Source of the DNA: Anaspis maculata
Lineage: Eukaryota > Arthropoda > Insecta > Coleoptera > Scraptiidae
NCBI GenBank assembly: GCA_949128115.1
Contig: OX421968.1
Span: forward strand, 27,884,377 to 27,948,376
Length of the DNA: 64,000 bases
Reading direction: 5' to 3'
Part shown: positions 45,649 to 55,505 of the stretch, one piece after another
Layout: each line of letters begins with the position of its first letter
Position numbering within the stretch: the stretch's first letter is position 1
Notes under the pieces: generated by a model
What the model saw: only the letters and a program-made list of their open reading frames with translations
Databases searched by the model: none
Told to the model about the DNA's origin: nothing
Position numbers and translations under genes: made by a program

Positions 45649-46775
45649 TTTTAGCGCACTTCTCCAAACGGGAAGGCGCTTTTGTCCTCGCTTTGTCCGT
45701 CCGTCCGTCCGTCCGTCCGTCACAGCATCTAGTCCTAGACGAAAAGGTTTTTGCGAAAATTTTTTACTCCATTGGGTAGCTCATGACCTTGTATCCCGAA
45801 CCAAGAAAAATCTTGACGAAATAATAATAAACAATGACAATAATAACAATTTAGTGTGACGCGGCATCGCCGTTGAATGCTGCATTTCAGAAGCCGGCCT
45901 GATCTCGAAAGTTATCACATGCGAGGAAGTACCCGATCTTATCATTTTACCATAATACATATGCGGAGTTATATTTAGAGGATGATTTGAACTTTATTTT
46001 AATGAAAATTTCACATCGGTGCGAGGTGCCGATTAGTAGTTAATAATTTTTGAAAATGACTCCGAAACTACGGCTCGGCCGCAAACGATTTATTCGTTGC
46101 TTGCTGGTGCTTGATATCCTTTCCTCCGAACAAAACGAAATTCAATACAAAAAATATTTCAACTCGAATGGGTAGCTCATGGCCTTGGTACGCGAATCAA
46201 GAAAAATTTTGCCGAAATAATCATGAACAATTACAAAAATAACATTTTGGTGTAGGGCGGCTTCGCCGATCAAGTGCTGGCATTCGCGGTAAGATGTAGA
46301 AAGTTGCGATATGCAGGCAACTACAATTTCTCAATGAAATACATCACTGCATGTACGGCATTATATTTAGAGAACAATTTGAACTTTCTTTTGACAAAAA
46401 CCCCACTTCGATCCGACCGTTAGGTCAATTGTTATCGATTTTTGAAAACGGCCGCAAAGCCACGGCTCGGCGCATATTACACGACCCTACAAATTTAAAA
46501 TCATACGTGCCGAAATAGTAATTGAACATTTTGAAATAGCCAATACTAGGTACCTGAAGGATAATGGCACTCAAATTACGAAACATGTTCGCTCAATAAC
46601 AAAAAAAAAGTAGGTAGGTATCACTAAAAATCATGTGACAAGGCTACCATTTTTTCGGTTTTTCGATAAAAAAGAAATGTTCCAATTCAAAAGAAAACCC
46701 GATATTCGTGTTCAGGAGGTCGAAATCAGTTGGAGAACATTTTTTTATATAAGTAACAGAATGACGCTTATGTGG

Positions 46776-46778
46776 CCG

Positions 46779-46821
<43 letters not shown>
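46776..46821. repeat. (GTCT)n microsatellite
   Basis: About ten tandem GTCT units, then CCGAGTCCGTGC. Confidence 0.95.
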
Positions 46822-47104
46822 CGAGTCCGTGCAGAAATTAAGACGCTGTACTCCTTCTCGAGAATTGAAACAAGAGTCTTGGAACTTTTTTCCGATTAAT
46901 AGCTGATGTCCCCAAGGGTGGCCAATGGGCACTATTTTTGTTATTCATACATCGTTATCATTATTCTCAAAAAACAGAGATCTCCTGTGCACTTCGATGA
47001 AGTTGAACTTCTCCTCGGGAAATAAAGCTACAGCCCTTGAAGATTGAACTTTATCCGGTGGATAGCTTAGGTCCTCAAGGACCAAATAGGCAGGTTGGTT
47101 TTCA

Positions 47105-47500
47105 TAATTCGGCCGCCATCTTGACTGCCATATTGAAATCTCTTATTAGTGGAACGATTGTCATGAAACTTGAAACTTACCCTTGTCTAGTACGATCATT
47201 CTTATTTTCAAGCCAAATTTCATGATTGCCCCACCATCTTGGCCGCCATATTGAAATCTCTTATAAGTGGAAGAATTTTCATGAAACTTGAGAGTTACGC
47301 TTGTCTCGTACGATCATTCTTATTTTCAAGCTGAGTTTCATAATTCTGCCGCCATCTTGGCCGCCATATTGAAATCTCTTGTTAGTGGAACGATTTTCAT
47401 GAAACTTGGAACTTACCCTTGTCTAGTACGATCATTTTGATTTCCAAGCCGAATTTCATGATTCTGTCGATATTTTGGCCGCCATATTGCAATTTTTTGC
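47105..47500. repeat. ~118 bp tandem units in HINE copy 4
   Basis: GCCATATTGAAATCTCTTAT recurs at about 47127, 47243, 47361 and (diverged) 47481, each followed by GTGGAACGATTTTCATGAAA. The same units end copies 3 and 5. Confidence 0.85.
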
Positions 47501-47602
47501 CCAAGACGGTAGAACCCTAATCACTTAACATCTTGCGTTCACTAATCCTCCAAAAAGGAAGTGCGCTACTGAGCCTCATGCCCATGAGGCGTATTCGCTT
47601 GT

Positions 47603-47860
47603 TTATATTTATGGTGTTCCGCAACATGGAATAAGCCGTCCAAAGCGTCGAAGACTTTATATTTTTTGTCAGTCCATCAAAATAGGATATCATGACGTTT
47701 TCGCTGATATCTGCGTCTTTGCGGCTGGCCCAATCCTTGAAAAGTCTGCAGACACTTTCGTGCCGGCCGCGATTTATGGTTGGCAAAAGGTTTTCTATCT
47801 TTTTGCCGCTGCCTCTCGTAGATTGGGCGAGGTTGATTGCGTTTAGATTTTAGTAGGTTT
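47603..47860 (-). pseudogene. Tyrosine recombinase fragment, upstream half
   Basis: The minus-strand frame reads GSGKKIENLLPTINRGRHES, then CRLFKDWASRKDADISENVM, ISYFDGLTKNIK and SSTLWTAYSMLRNTINI, and is then cut by the HINE. The W-x(n)-SEN-hhhxYF-xxL-xx(h)xxSTLWxxYSMLRxTLNI pattern is the SAM-like core-binding domain of integrase-like tyrosine recombinases that are abundant in arthropod repeats (Crypton- or DIRS-like elements or related proteins). Upstream the frame is open to a TAA near 47,862. There is no start codon in good context. This is a remnant, not a gene. Confidence 0.6.
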
Positions 47861-48180
47861 TCTTATGGTATCCCGTGTGCAAGTTGAGACTAGAGTATAG
47901 TGGTTGGTGTTAAGTTGTTCCTTAGATCATGCTGAACTAGGATTGCGATGGGGATGGCGAACATCTGAGACCCGCGACTGGGCAGCGGGAGGGGGGGTAA
48001 AATGAGATGAAGACATAAAAAATGTTAAAATAATGAACCGAAAGAGGTACAGTTATGAAAGTTACCATACGTGTTCACCATTTTACGCTATTGAAGGTTC
48101 AGCAAACCGATTTCAAAAATATCAATCATTCCCAGAGATATTTTCAAAAATATAATTTTTTTGTCAACATTTTATTGTAG
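47861..48180. other. No recognisable feature
   Basis: Nothing beyond a run of G (GGGAGGGGGGG near 47,990). Confidence 0.5.
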
Positions 48181-48699
48181 AAAAAATCGAAGAATTTTGA
48201 AGATGGAAAGATGAATCTCTAGATTTTGACAATTGGTGATGTTAGAAATATAGTTGTGATTGGCGAAAACTCGTCGGTCTACTATTTTGGTAAACAAAAC
48301 CGTCAACTGTTTTCACCAGCTTGGCCGCCATCTTGGATTTTCTTTTGGTGCAGTAGTCACAAAAACGACAGGGGACTATGAGTATGGTAGCGTTAGATCA
48401 TTTCAATACGAAAAGTAATTTCCCAGAGAGGGTTAGTTGCTTCTTTGGCAAAAAAAATTGCCATTCAATCATCTCCGGCTCCTGCGCGAATCCAGTACCA
48501 ATGATGGCTGATTTGAAGCTGAAAGTGGCACAATACGTTTTGTACCATAAAACTTGATAGTTTGTGGAGTCAGCCACCAAAATTTATGATCATAAATCAA
48601 ATGGTTCATTGTTGGGGATTGTTTGAAGCACAGTGTGCCCATTTTTGGCAGAAAATGCATAAAAACTGTGTTTTCAGTGGACATTACAAAGCTCTGGAG

Positions 48700-48819
48700 C
48701 GCGATTCTGTACTTGCCTACCGACGACTATCGGATCGGTAGCTAGGGCGAGAACCAATCAAATTCGCTCCTGCCTAGCTACCGACACCGACAAGTGTAGG
48801 AGAGTACAGAATCGCGGCC
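48700..48819. mobile_element. 120 bp MITE with 6-bp target duplication
   Basis: CGCGATTCTGTACT and AGTACAGAATCGCG form the ends. CTGGAG flanks both sides (48694-48699 and 48820-48825). The right arm of the foldback has the uninterrupted site GCTCTGGAGGGAGACCTG (as its complement near 50,165). There is an inner inverted pair TAGCTACCGAC / CCGATCGGTAGCTA-type. The superfamily is unknown. Confidence 0.82.
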
Positions 48820-49589
48820 CTGGAGGAAGACCTGTGGCTAAGATTGGCGGCGAAAGTCATGTAACTAGTTAAAGTGAGTATTCTCTATAACAAGTAGTTG
48901 TCATGAATGGTGTAGGTTTCTTGAAGATCTCTAGGGAGGTCGCCAAAGATGTTTTTCCATGATTATCGCCCACATACCCAATTCAACCAATCAGAACAAC
49001 CGAATGAGACCCACGTGACTCGGTTTAAGCTATCGATTAATGCACACTAGGTAATAGCACCGGACTGAAATATTTTTGGGCCCACGAATAATATGTAATT
49101 GAAACGACTGTATGTATACTTGTTTGGACTGAAATTTCAGTACTGGTGCGTTTAAAGGGTCTTCCACTCACTAAAATACAATTTTACAACCTATTAGACT
49201 TTGTTTCAGCATTGTTTCCAGCAACGAGGCCCCTTCCTTAATCCGCGACTGTGCACTCTCCTTTCATGCGCTGTCAACAGCTGTTAGTGACATTTAGTTT
49301 TTAGCTCTACCAGTCTACCGCCCATGTGAAACTACTGTGTTGTGAACTACCACTCATGGCAAGATCATTGATATTTAGCCTTAGCCAAGCAGAATTAGCT
49401 TGATTTAGTAGTGAGCTTCACAAGTGTATTCATTTATTAGAAAGAAGAAAAAACAAACATTTTCGCATTTCTCTTGAAATTGATTTTTTTTCAACAAGGC
49501 ATGCTTTGAAATTGACAATTCAATACAATGGTAGATACATTGGACCTACTATTTCTACTAGTAGTCTATTTGGGCGATAATCTGCTAAA

Positions 49590-49815
49590 TTCAACTCGTG
49601 CTTTGTGTTTTATTCGAGTTAAATGTTTTAAATTCCTCAAACAAACTATCAATCACTCGAAAAGTAGACCCGATATTATCTTGGACAAAATCCCTCGACT
49701 TTGTCTCGGGATTTTAGTCAGATAATATCGGGTCTACTTTTCCCTCGTGATTGACAGTTGTTTTCAGGTTAAAACGATTTAACTGAAGAAACACTAAGCA
49801 CTTGTTATATTACTA
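49590..49815. repeat. Deep palindrome with a 78 bp core
   Basis: AAAAGTAGACCCGATATTATC pairs exactly with GATAATATCGGGTCTACTTTT (49660-49741), with an inner pair GACAAAATCCC / GGGATTTTAGTC. The outer pairs CAAACTATCAATCACTCG / CGTGATTGACAGTTG and GAGTTAAAT / GATTTAAC extend it to about 225 bp. Confidence 0.88.
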
Positions 49816-50683
49816 TTGATAATATTTTCAAGTACTGTCCCTTCCAAAAGTTTCTCTCTTCTGTGGGGATCAACTCTTTCGACCACGGAACATTTGCAAG
49901 ACTCGAACAATTCATTTGTTCGGTTTATTAGAAATCACAGCAGTTTACGGAGCTGAAAGATTTGTGGTGGTGATTTTTCACAAACTCACAGACTTTTGGG
50001 GGGACTGTACTTGAAAATATTATCATGAAAAAACATCTTTGTCAACTTCCCTAGAGGTCTTCAAGCGATCTACATTCTACACGATTCATTATAGCTACTT
50101 GTTGTAGAGCATACTCACTTCAACTAGTTACATGACTTGCGCCGCCAACCTTGGCCGCAGGTCTCCCTCCAGAGCTTTGTAATGTCCACTAAAAACTCAG
50201 TTTTTATGCATTTTCTGCCAAAATGCACTTTGCTTCAACCAATCACCAACAATAAAGCATTTTATTCATGATCATAAATTTTGGTGGTTAACTCCACAAA
50301 CTATCAAGTTTTATGGTACAAAACGTATTGTACCGCTTCCATCTCCAAATCAGCCATCATTGGCACTAGATTCGGCAGGAGCCGAAGATATAACAAAATG
50401 GCAATTTTTTTCGACAAAGAAGTAATTTATTCCCTCTGGGAAGTTACTTTTCATATTGAAATGATCTAATGCTACCCATACCCACACTCCCCTGTCGTTT
50501 TGGCGACTACTGCACCAAAAGGAAATCCAAGATGGCGGCCAAGCTGGTGGAAACAGTTGACGGTCCTGTTTTCTAATGTAGTAGACCGAGGAATTTTCGC
50601 CAATCACGACTATATTTCTAACATCCCTAATAGTTAAAATATCAATTTTCATCTTTCCATCTTCGAAACTCTTCGATTTTTGA

Positions 50684-51164
50684 GGAGGTGACCTTGAGCC
50701 AACTTTTCTTCGGATGCTTCTAAATTATTGACCCTTGTAACTCCTACACCACTGGCTGGATCCTTCCAAAAATTGACCAAACCTTGAACAAAAGTTTCGA
50801 CCAACCAGTCTGTGCTGAATTTAGGTTAATTTTGTCAAAATGTTCCTGAGTTACAAATTTTTGACATCTAAAAAAATTTGCTTTGAGGGCTTTACTTCAA
50901 TTTACTTTGAACTGTAATAGGTTTTCGTCATATTTTGACGAGATCTACTCACAGTTGAATTTTTTGCTATCATCGCTGAAACACCCTGTAGTTTCAGTCC
51001 GCGTGATTTTTGAACTCGGTCACCATGGTCAATCTTTGAGAAGAATTTTATTGGTTTTAATATGTTTAATGTGTCCTCTATTTGTTTAAGACTTCAGTAC
51101 TTAAGTACGACGGAGTTGTTCTTATGTTAAACTACGACGATCAAAAAACTTGTATGGTTGAGAA
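50684..51164. other. No gene seen
   Basis: Between the small foldback and the right arm of the giant one. It contains one ACACCCTGTA motif (about 50,990). Confidence 0.5.
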
Positions 51165-51753
51165 AAAAACGTGGGTGCGTGACCATAGTCACCCTCGGAA
51201 GAAGTAGAACTTTAATGGGTATGAATCAATTAGCAAACAACGTTCGAAGAGGTGTTCTTTTCGTACTCCCGCTCTGCTCCCTAACGGTTTGTAGCATCTT
51301 GTTTTTTTATTATCATTATAATTATTATGAGTCATTTGAAGGGCAGAATACTTTCGACATGATTTTTTCACGATTAGACTTTTTTTGTTACTTTCTCGCT
51401 GCGCTCGGCGCCTCAACTTCCATCTCCGTCACATGAAGTCTCACTCATACCCCTAATACAATAAATATCTATCTATTTTCATCAATAATATTCTCCATAA
51501 AGTACCTATAATAATAATTTTTAGCGCACTTTTCCAAAAAATGGGAAAAAGGCGCTTTTAGCTTCACTTTGTCCGTCCGTCCGTACCCGGGATAACTCCT
51601 CAGGGAAGAAAGATATCGATGTGGTGTAAACGCTGATCAATAGTACATATGTCCAGGATGTCAAGTTGACTTTTGGTTTTTTGTTATTCTGCCGCCATCT
51701 TTGATCCGCCATTTTGAATTTCTCTAAAAGTGATCCGATTGAAATGAAATTTA

Positions 51754-51790
51754 GATAAGATAAGATAAGATAAGATAATATTTATTGTTC
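51754..51790 (-). terminator. LINE 3' end: AATAAA and TTATC pentamers
   Basis: Minus-strand AATAAA precedes the pentamer run that ends the element at AATTT. It matches the tail of the LINE at 5415-8484. Confidence 0.75.
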
Positions 51791-52043
51791 ATTAACACAG
51801 AATGTGTTACAACAATTATATATATATATATAGGTATATAAATTACAATAAATAAATAAACACGTAAATACAAAGGTTTAAATAAATGTAACATTGAATT
51901 TTTGACAAGCAACAAGTTTACAGTTTTACAAATTTACAATCTACAGTACGTATACCTGAAGTGTAGCAACATAATCACGACATACTACATTTAACAGAAA
52001 AACGTCCCCCGGCGGAAACCCCAAGTGAGTTCATGCCTCGTTT

Positions 52044-55000
52044 TTAAATGAATTCGTCTATGATGAGAGAACGAGTACGAAAAGCCGAGGTGCAAAAAAA
52101 ATACAGATGGTCGATTTTCTCCCGAGTGAGCCGAGTCAGGAGGGTCGGAAAGAAATTTTGAGCATCAGGTTTCGGGATGTATTGACTCAACCATTTTTGG
52201 CGATATACCCGGTATAATGGACAAACGCAGAATACGTGGTAGAGATCTTCGGATTCCCGTGTGTTACATAGCGTGCATGCGATGGTTGTGTCTAGGGAGG
52301 TTTTAAGGCCTTTTATATAAAATTTGGGGTACTTATGGTTCGCAAGTCTCAGTTGGCTGATAAGTCTAAGTTTGTGTATGTTTATGTTAAGTTTGAGGTA
52401 GAAAGTGTTACTGGTGGAATGGTAGATCTTTTTAAACATGGGGTTATAAGAGGATATATTCAGTCGGTCTATATCAGTTGATATTGTTTGTTTTTTGTAG
52501 GTTTCTATTATCTCCCCTAGTCTTGCTTCTGTTCTCAGGAAACTCTGTTCTTCCCATACCTCACTTAGGTTACTTTCACTCAGCATTTCCCTAAACTGTG
52601 ACACCCAATTATATTTTTGCTTAATGTTGTTCGAGTTAGCATCTAGTGATTTTAACCTATCGTAGCATAACTTGGGCAAGCGATACGAAGGCATTTTAAG
52701 GACTTTGATCCACCACTTCAGGCTTTTTTCAAGGATGTTTACTTTTATTTTTAAGAGGCCCGTTTCTAGACGTATAAAGAAATTTGGAGTATTGTTTGGT
52801 AAGTGTAGTAGGGATTTTAGGTACCTCATCTGTACTCGTTCCAGGATATCTTCATATCTCAGGGCCCAAACCTCTGCTGAGTACAGGAGTGTTGCCAGGA
52901 CTATAGTGCGGTACAGGTGGATTTTGGTTTCCCAGCAGTTAGATTTGCAGTAGCGTAAGGTTTGAGTTGTTGTTCCTATTGCTATATTTGCCCTACTGGA
53001 AAAATGTTCGGCTGTTTTCTGAAATAGGCCCGATGAAGTGAAAGGGATTCCTAAGTATACATATCTATTTACCACTTTCACCTGTGTTTCTGCGTATTTG
53101 AATTTATATGAGCAGTGTATTGGTCCCTTACTGAATATCAAAATTTGAGTCTTTTCTGTGTTCACTATTAGTTCATTCTTGATACAATAGCTATGCAGCA
53201 CATCGAGCTTTCTCTGAAGTTGAACTGGGGAATCAGAAAGAAGCACTAAGTCGTCCGCGTACATCAAAACTGAAACTTCGCTATTTCTATCTATGCTGAC
53301 TCCTCTGCAATTATTTTCCTTGAAGATTTTTTCGAGGTCACTTATGAAAAGAGAGAACAATAGTGGGCTAGTGATATCCCCCTGAAGTACCCCTTTGGTT
53401 ACCTCAACTGGGTCGCCATATTCTGTATTGCCTTTAATTCGAACTGTAGCGCCACTGTATAGGTTCTTGATAATTCGTACTATTTTGCCACTAATCCCCA
53501 TATTATAAAGTTTGTCATATAATAATTGATGTGTTACCGAATCAAAAGCAGCCCTGAAATCTACAAAACAAGCGAATATCCTACCCCTGGGTGCACGCAA
53601 GTGTATTTGTACTATACTCATCAACACAAAGATATTGTCGGCACATCCCCTTCCCCCGCGAAATCCCGCTTGCGATTCCGGGATCATCTTTTTGCTTTCC
53701 GCCCAGGTGGTAAGTCTGTTATTCAATATACGGGTGAATAATTTAAATATATGGTTACACAGTGCTATGCGTCTGTAATTTTCTGGTTTGTCCTTGTCAC
53801 CCTTTTTATAGATCATTATTAAATTAGCCCCACCCCACCCTGCTGGGGGTTTTTCATCTGTTATTATTTTATTGAACAATTCTAGTAAAACATACTTATA
53901 CTCGACTGTGAGGTTCTTGTAGAATTCATTTGTCAGACTGTCTGGCCCTGGTGCTTTTCCTGTTTTGAGAGTTTGTATGTTTCTGTCTAACTCCGTCACT
54001 ATTATGGGATCGTCTAGGAAGGGGTGGGATGCGTCAAAGTAGGTTGTGTTATTTATCAGTTGTTGTCCATAGTATGACTTAAGGTACATATCCCATTGTA
54101 GTGGATCAATTATTGTGTTGTGAGTGATTTTCTTTTTAGGCTTGAATTTTTTCAACACATCCCAGAATTCCCCTGCATTATTCACATCCGACAGCGATTT
54201 CTGACACAAATCATAGAAGGCTTTTTTTGTTTTCGATAGTAATCTTTTGTATGCGTTTTTCGATTCGTGATATTCTGTGACGTATTTTTGTTTGAAATTA
54301 TGTGTTTTACATTTGCGCAATTTAATTTTGACTTCTCTGTTTGCTGTTTTGCAGGGATAATTAAACCATGGTTTTGAATCTGTCCTGAGATAATATGAAT
54401 TATTTGTTTCTCTACACTTGTTTACTTGTAGCATTCCCGATTTGGCAGCTGATTCTTTAAGGCTATTATTTACGAGTTCATAGATGTCTGTCGTCGTGTA
54501 TACTGTATCGTGTTTGTTAAGGTTTGAGAGGATTACATTCAGGTGGTATTGATAGGTGTTCTTTTTTTCGTCATTCCAGGCAAAATTTATTGTATATTTA
54601 GGGTTAGTAATTTGGTTGATCTGAGTTTCCGAATCCGTACAATCCCCCCTCTCCGATATCCTTGCGCAGATTGGGAAGTGGTCCGAATTCGAGAAATCGC
54701 AGCGCACTTCGAAATCCCCGCAAAGACCTAAGCCTTCCACGTTTGTCCACATCAGGTCTATTATACTTTTACCGTTTTTACTTGTGAAGGTTGGTTGTGC
54801 CGGGGTGTCTCTTCCCGACCTTCCATTCAGCAGCCAGAACCCTCCCGACTCCACACACTCAAGAAGTGCTCGACCCCTGGCGTCGCATCGATCATCAGTG
54901 GTCTCTCGGCGTTCCGTGAATCTCGTCCCCTCAAACACATATTCCTCTCCCTGATTCAGAGAGCCAACCTTGGAGTTGAAGTCTCCGCCCAGGAACGTTG

Positions 55001-55397
55001 GTAACCTAGAATTCAATTTATCATCACTAAGAAGCTCAGAAATTTTATTTATACAATCTTCGTCATTCAAGCTCGGCGAAATATAAAACCCTCCCGCTAC
55101 GAAAGTTAGGTCGATTGTTTTACACATCAGTACTGCCCACAAGTCTGACTGATCAATGACTGAAACCTCGATCTTATCACTAACTAACACGATAATGCCT
55201 CCGCTGGCCCTGCCCTTAGATTTGTTTTTCTGGGCTGGAAATATCAAAGACTTATAGCCCGTTGGAGTTTGTATAAAAAAGTCGTTCGAATACACCCACG
55301 TTTCTAGTAAAAATATTATGTCGCTGTTATAGATAAGATTCAGTTCCTGTTCATCTAAATTTAAAAAGTTTTTGATACCGTTAATGTTCCAAAACAT
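52044..55397 (-). CDS. LINE ORF2: endonuclease, reverse transcriptase, CCHC
   Basis: 1117 residues from the first ATG, uninterrupted. The endonuclease occupies residues 1-250: FWNINGIKN, LLETW (Glu about 32), LGGDFN (Asp about 139), IIDLMWTN and SDHFPI (Asp-His about 239-240). The reverse transcriptase occupies about 465-770: KAPGPDSLTNEF, IYKKGDKDKPENYRRIAL, SQAGFRGGRG, CFVDFRAAFDS (Asp about 612), GVLQGDITSPLLF, and YADD about 713. A C-terminal zinc finger CTLCN...H...C lies at about 1041-1060. The open frame continues upstream to the ORF1 stop without another stop codon, so the true N-terminus may lie up to 35 codons earlier and the translation mechanism is open. The protein would make the first-strand nick and copy the element RNA. 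Confidence 0.95.
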   Translation of the reverse strand: MFWNINGIKNFLNLDEQELNLIYNSDIIFLLETWVYSNDFFIQTPTGYKSLIFPAQKNKSKGRASGGIIVLVSDKIEVSVIDQSDLWAVLMCKTIDLTFVAGGFYISPSLNDEDCINKISELLSDDKLNSRLPTFLGGDFNSKVGSLNQGEEYVFEGTRFTERRETTDDRCDARGRALLECVESGGFWLLNGRSGRDTPAQPTFTSKNGKSIIDLMWTNVEGLGLCGDFEVRCDFSNSDHFPICARISERGDCTDSETQINQITNPKYTINFAWNDEKKNTYQYHLNVILSNLNKHDTVYTTTDIYELVNNSLKESAAKSGMLQVNKCRETNNSYYLRTDSKPWFNYPCKTANREVKIKLRKCKTHNFKQKYVTEYHESKNAYKRLLSKTKKAFYDLCQKSLSDVNNAGEFWDVLKKFKPKKKITHNTIIDPLQWDMYLKSYYGQQLINNTTYFDASHPFLDDPIIVTELDRNIQTLKTGKAPGPDSLTNEFYKNLTVEYKYVLLELFNKIITDEKPPAGWGGANLIMIYKKGDKDKPENYRRIALCNHIFKLFTRILNNRLTTWAESKKMIPESQAGFRGGRGCADNIFVLMSIVQIHLRAPRGRIFACFVDFRAAFDSVTHQLLYDKLYNMGISGKIVRIIKNLYSGATVRIKGNTEYGDPVEVTKGVLQGDITSPLLFSLFISDLEKIFKENNCRGVSIDRNSEVSVLMYADDLVLLSDSPVQLQRKLDVLHSYCIKNELIVNTEKTQILIFSKGPIHCSYKFKYAETQVKVVNRYVYLGIPFTSSGLFQKTAEHFSSRANIAIGTTTQTLRYCKSNCWETKIHLYRTIVLATLLYSAEVWALRYEDILERVQMRYLKSLLHLPNNTPNFFIRLETGLLKIKVNILEKSLKWWIKVLKMPSYRLPKLCYDRLKSLDANSNNIKQKYNWVSQFREMLSESNLSEVWEEQSFLRTEARLGEIIETYKKQTISTDIDRLNISSYNPMFKKIYHSTSNTFYLKLNINIHKLRLISQLRLANHKYPKFYIKGLKTSLDTTIACTLCNTRESEDLYHVFCVCPLYRVYRQKWLSQYIPKPDAQNFFPTLLTRLTREKIDHLYFFCTSAFRTRSLIIDEFI

Positions 55398-55505
55398 CAA
55401 GCTACAACCTATTCTTGTGCACTCCTCTTCATTGGATTTTGTCTGTTCTCCTGGGATGCGTCTTTCTTCTTGTCTCAGTTTCCTCTGTTCTTTTGTCTTT
55501 TTTTG

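Larger units (their letters stand above)
45649..47602 (+). mobile_element. HINE-like element, copy 4, inserted in a recombinase ORF
   Basis: Starts TTTTAGCGCACTTCTCC with a (GTCC)n run (45694-45720) and ends GAAGTGCGCTACTGAG, GCCTCATGCCCATGAGGC, GTATTCGCTTGT. The interior has a ~395 bp duplication (GGGTAGCTCATGACC at 45775, GGGTAGCTCATGGCC at 46169), a (GTCT)n run (46782-46821) and four ~118 bp units with GCCGCCATATTGAAATCTC. The flanks TATTATT and TTATATTTATGG are both parts of one tyrosine-recombinase reading frame, which fixes the insertion point in a T run. Confidence 0.72.
48181..50683. repeat. 2.5 kb foldback inside the giant loop
   Basis: AAAATCGAAGAATTTTGAAGA (48184) pairs with TCTTCGAAACTCTTCGATTTT (50661). 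CCGTCAACTGTTTTCACCAGC pairs with the sequence near 50,550. TACGTTTTGTACCATAAAACTT (48535) pairs with AAGTTTTATGGTACAAAACGTA (50305). AAGACCTGTGGC pairs with GCCGCAGGTCTC. Arms of about 800 bp enclose a loop at about 48,980-50,010. The left arm has a 120 bp MITE. Confidence 0.88.
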
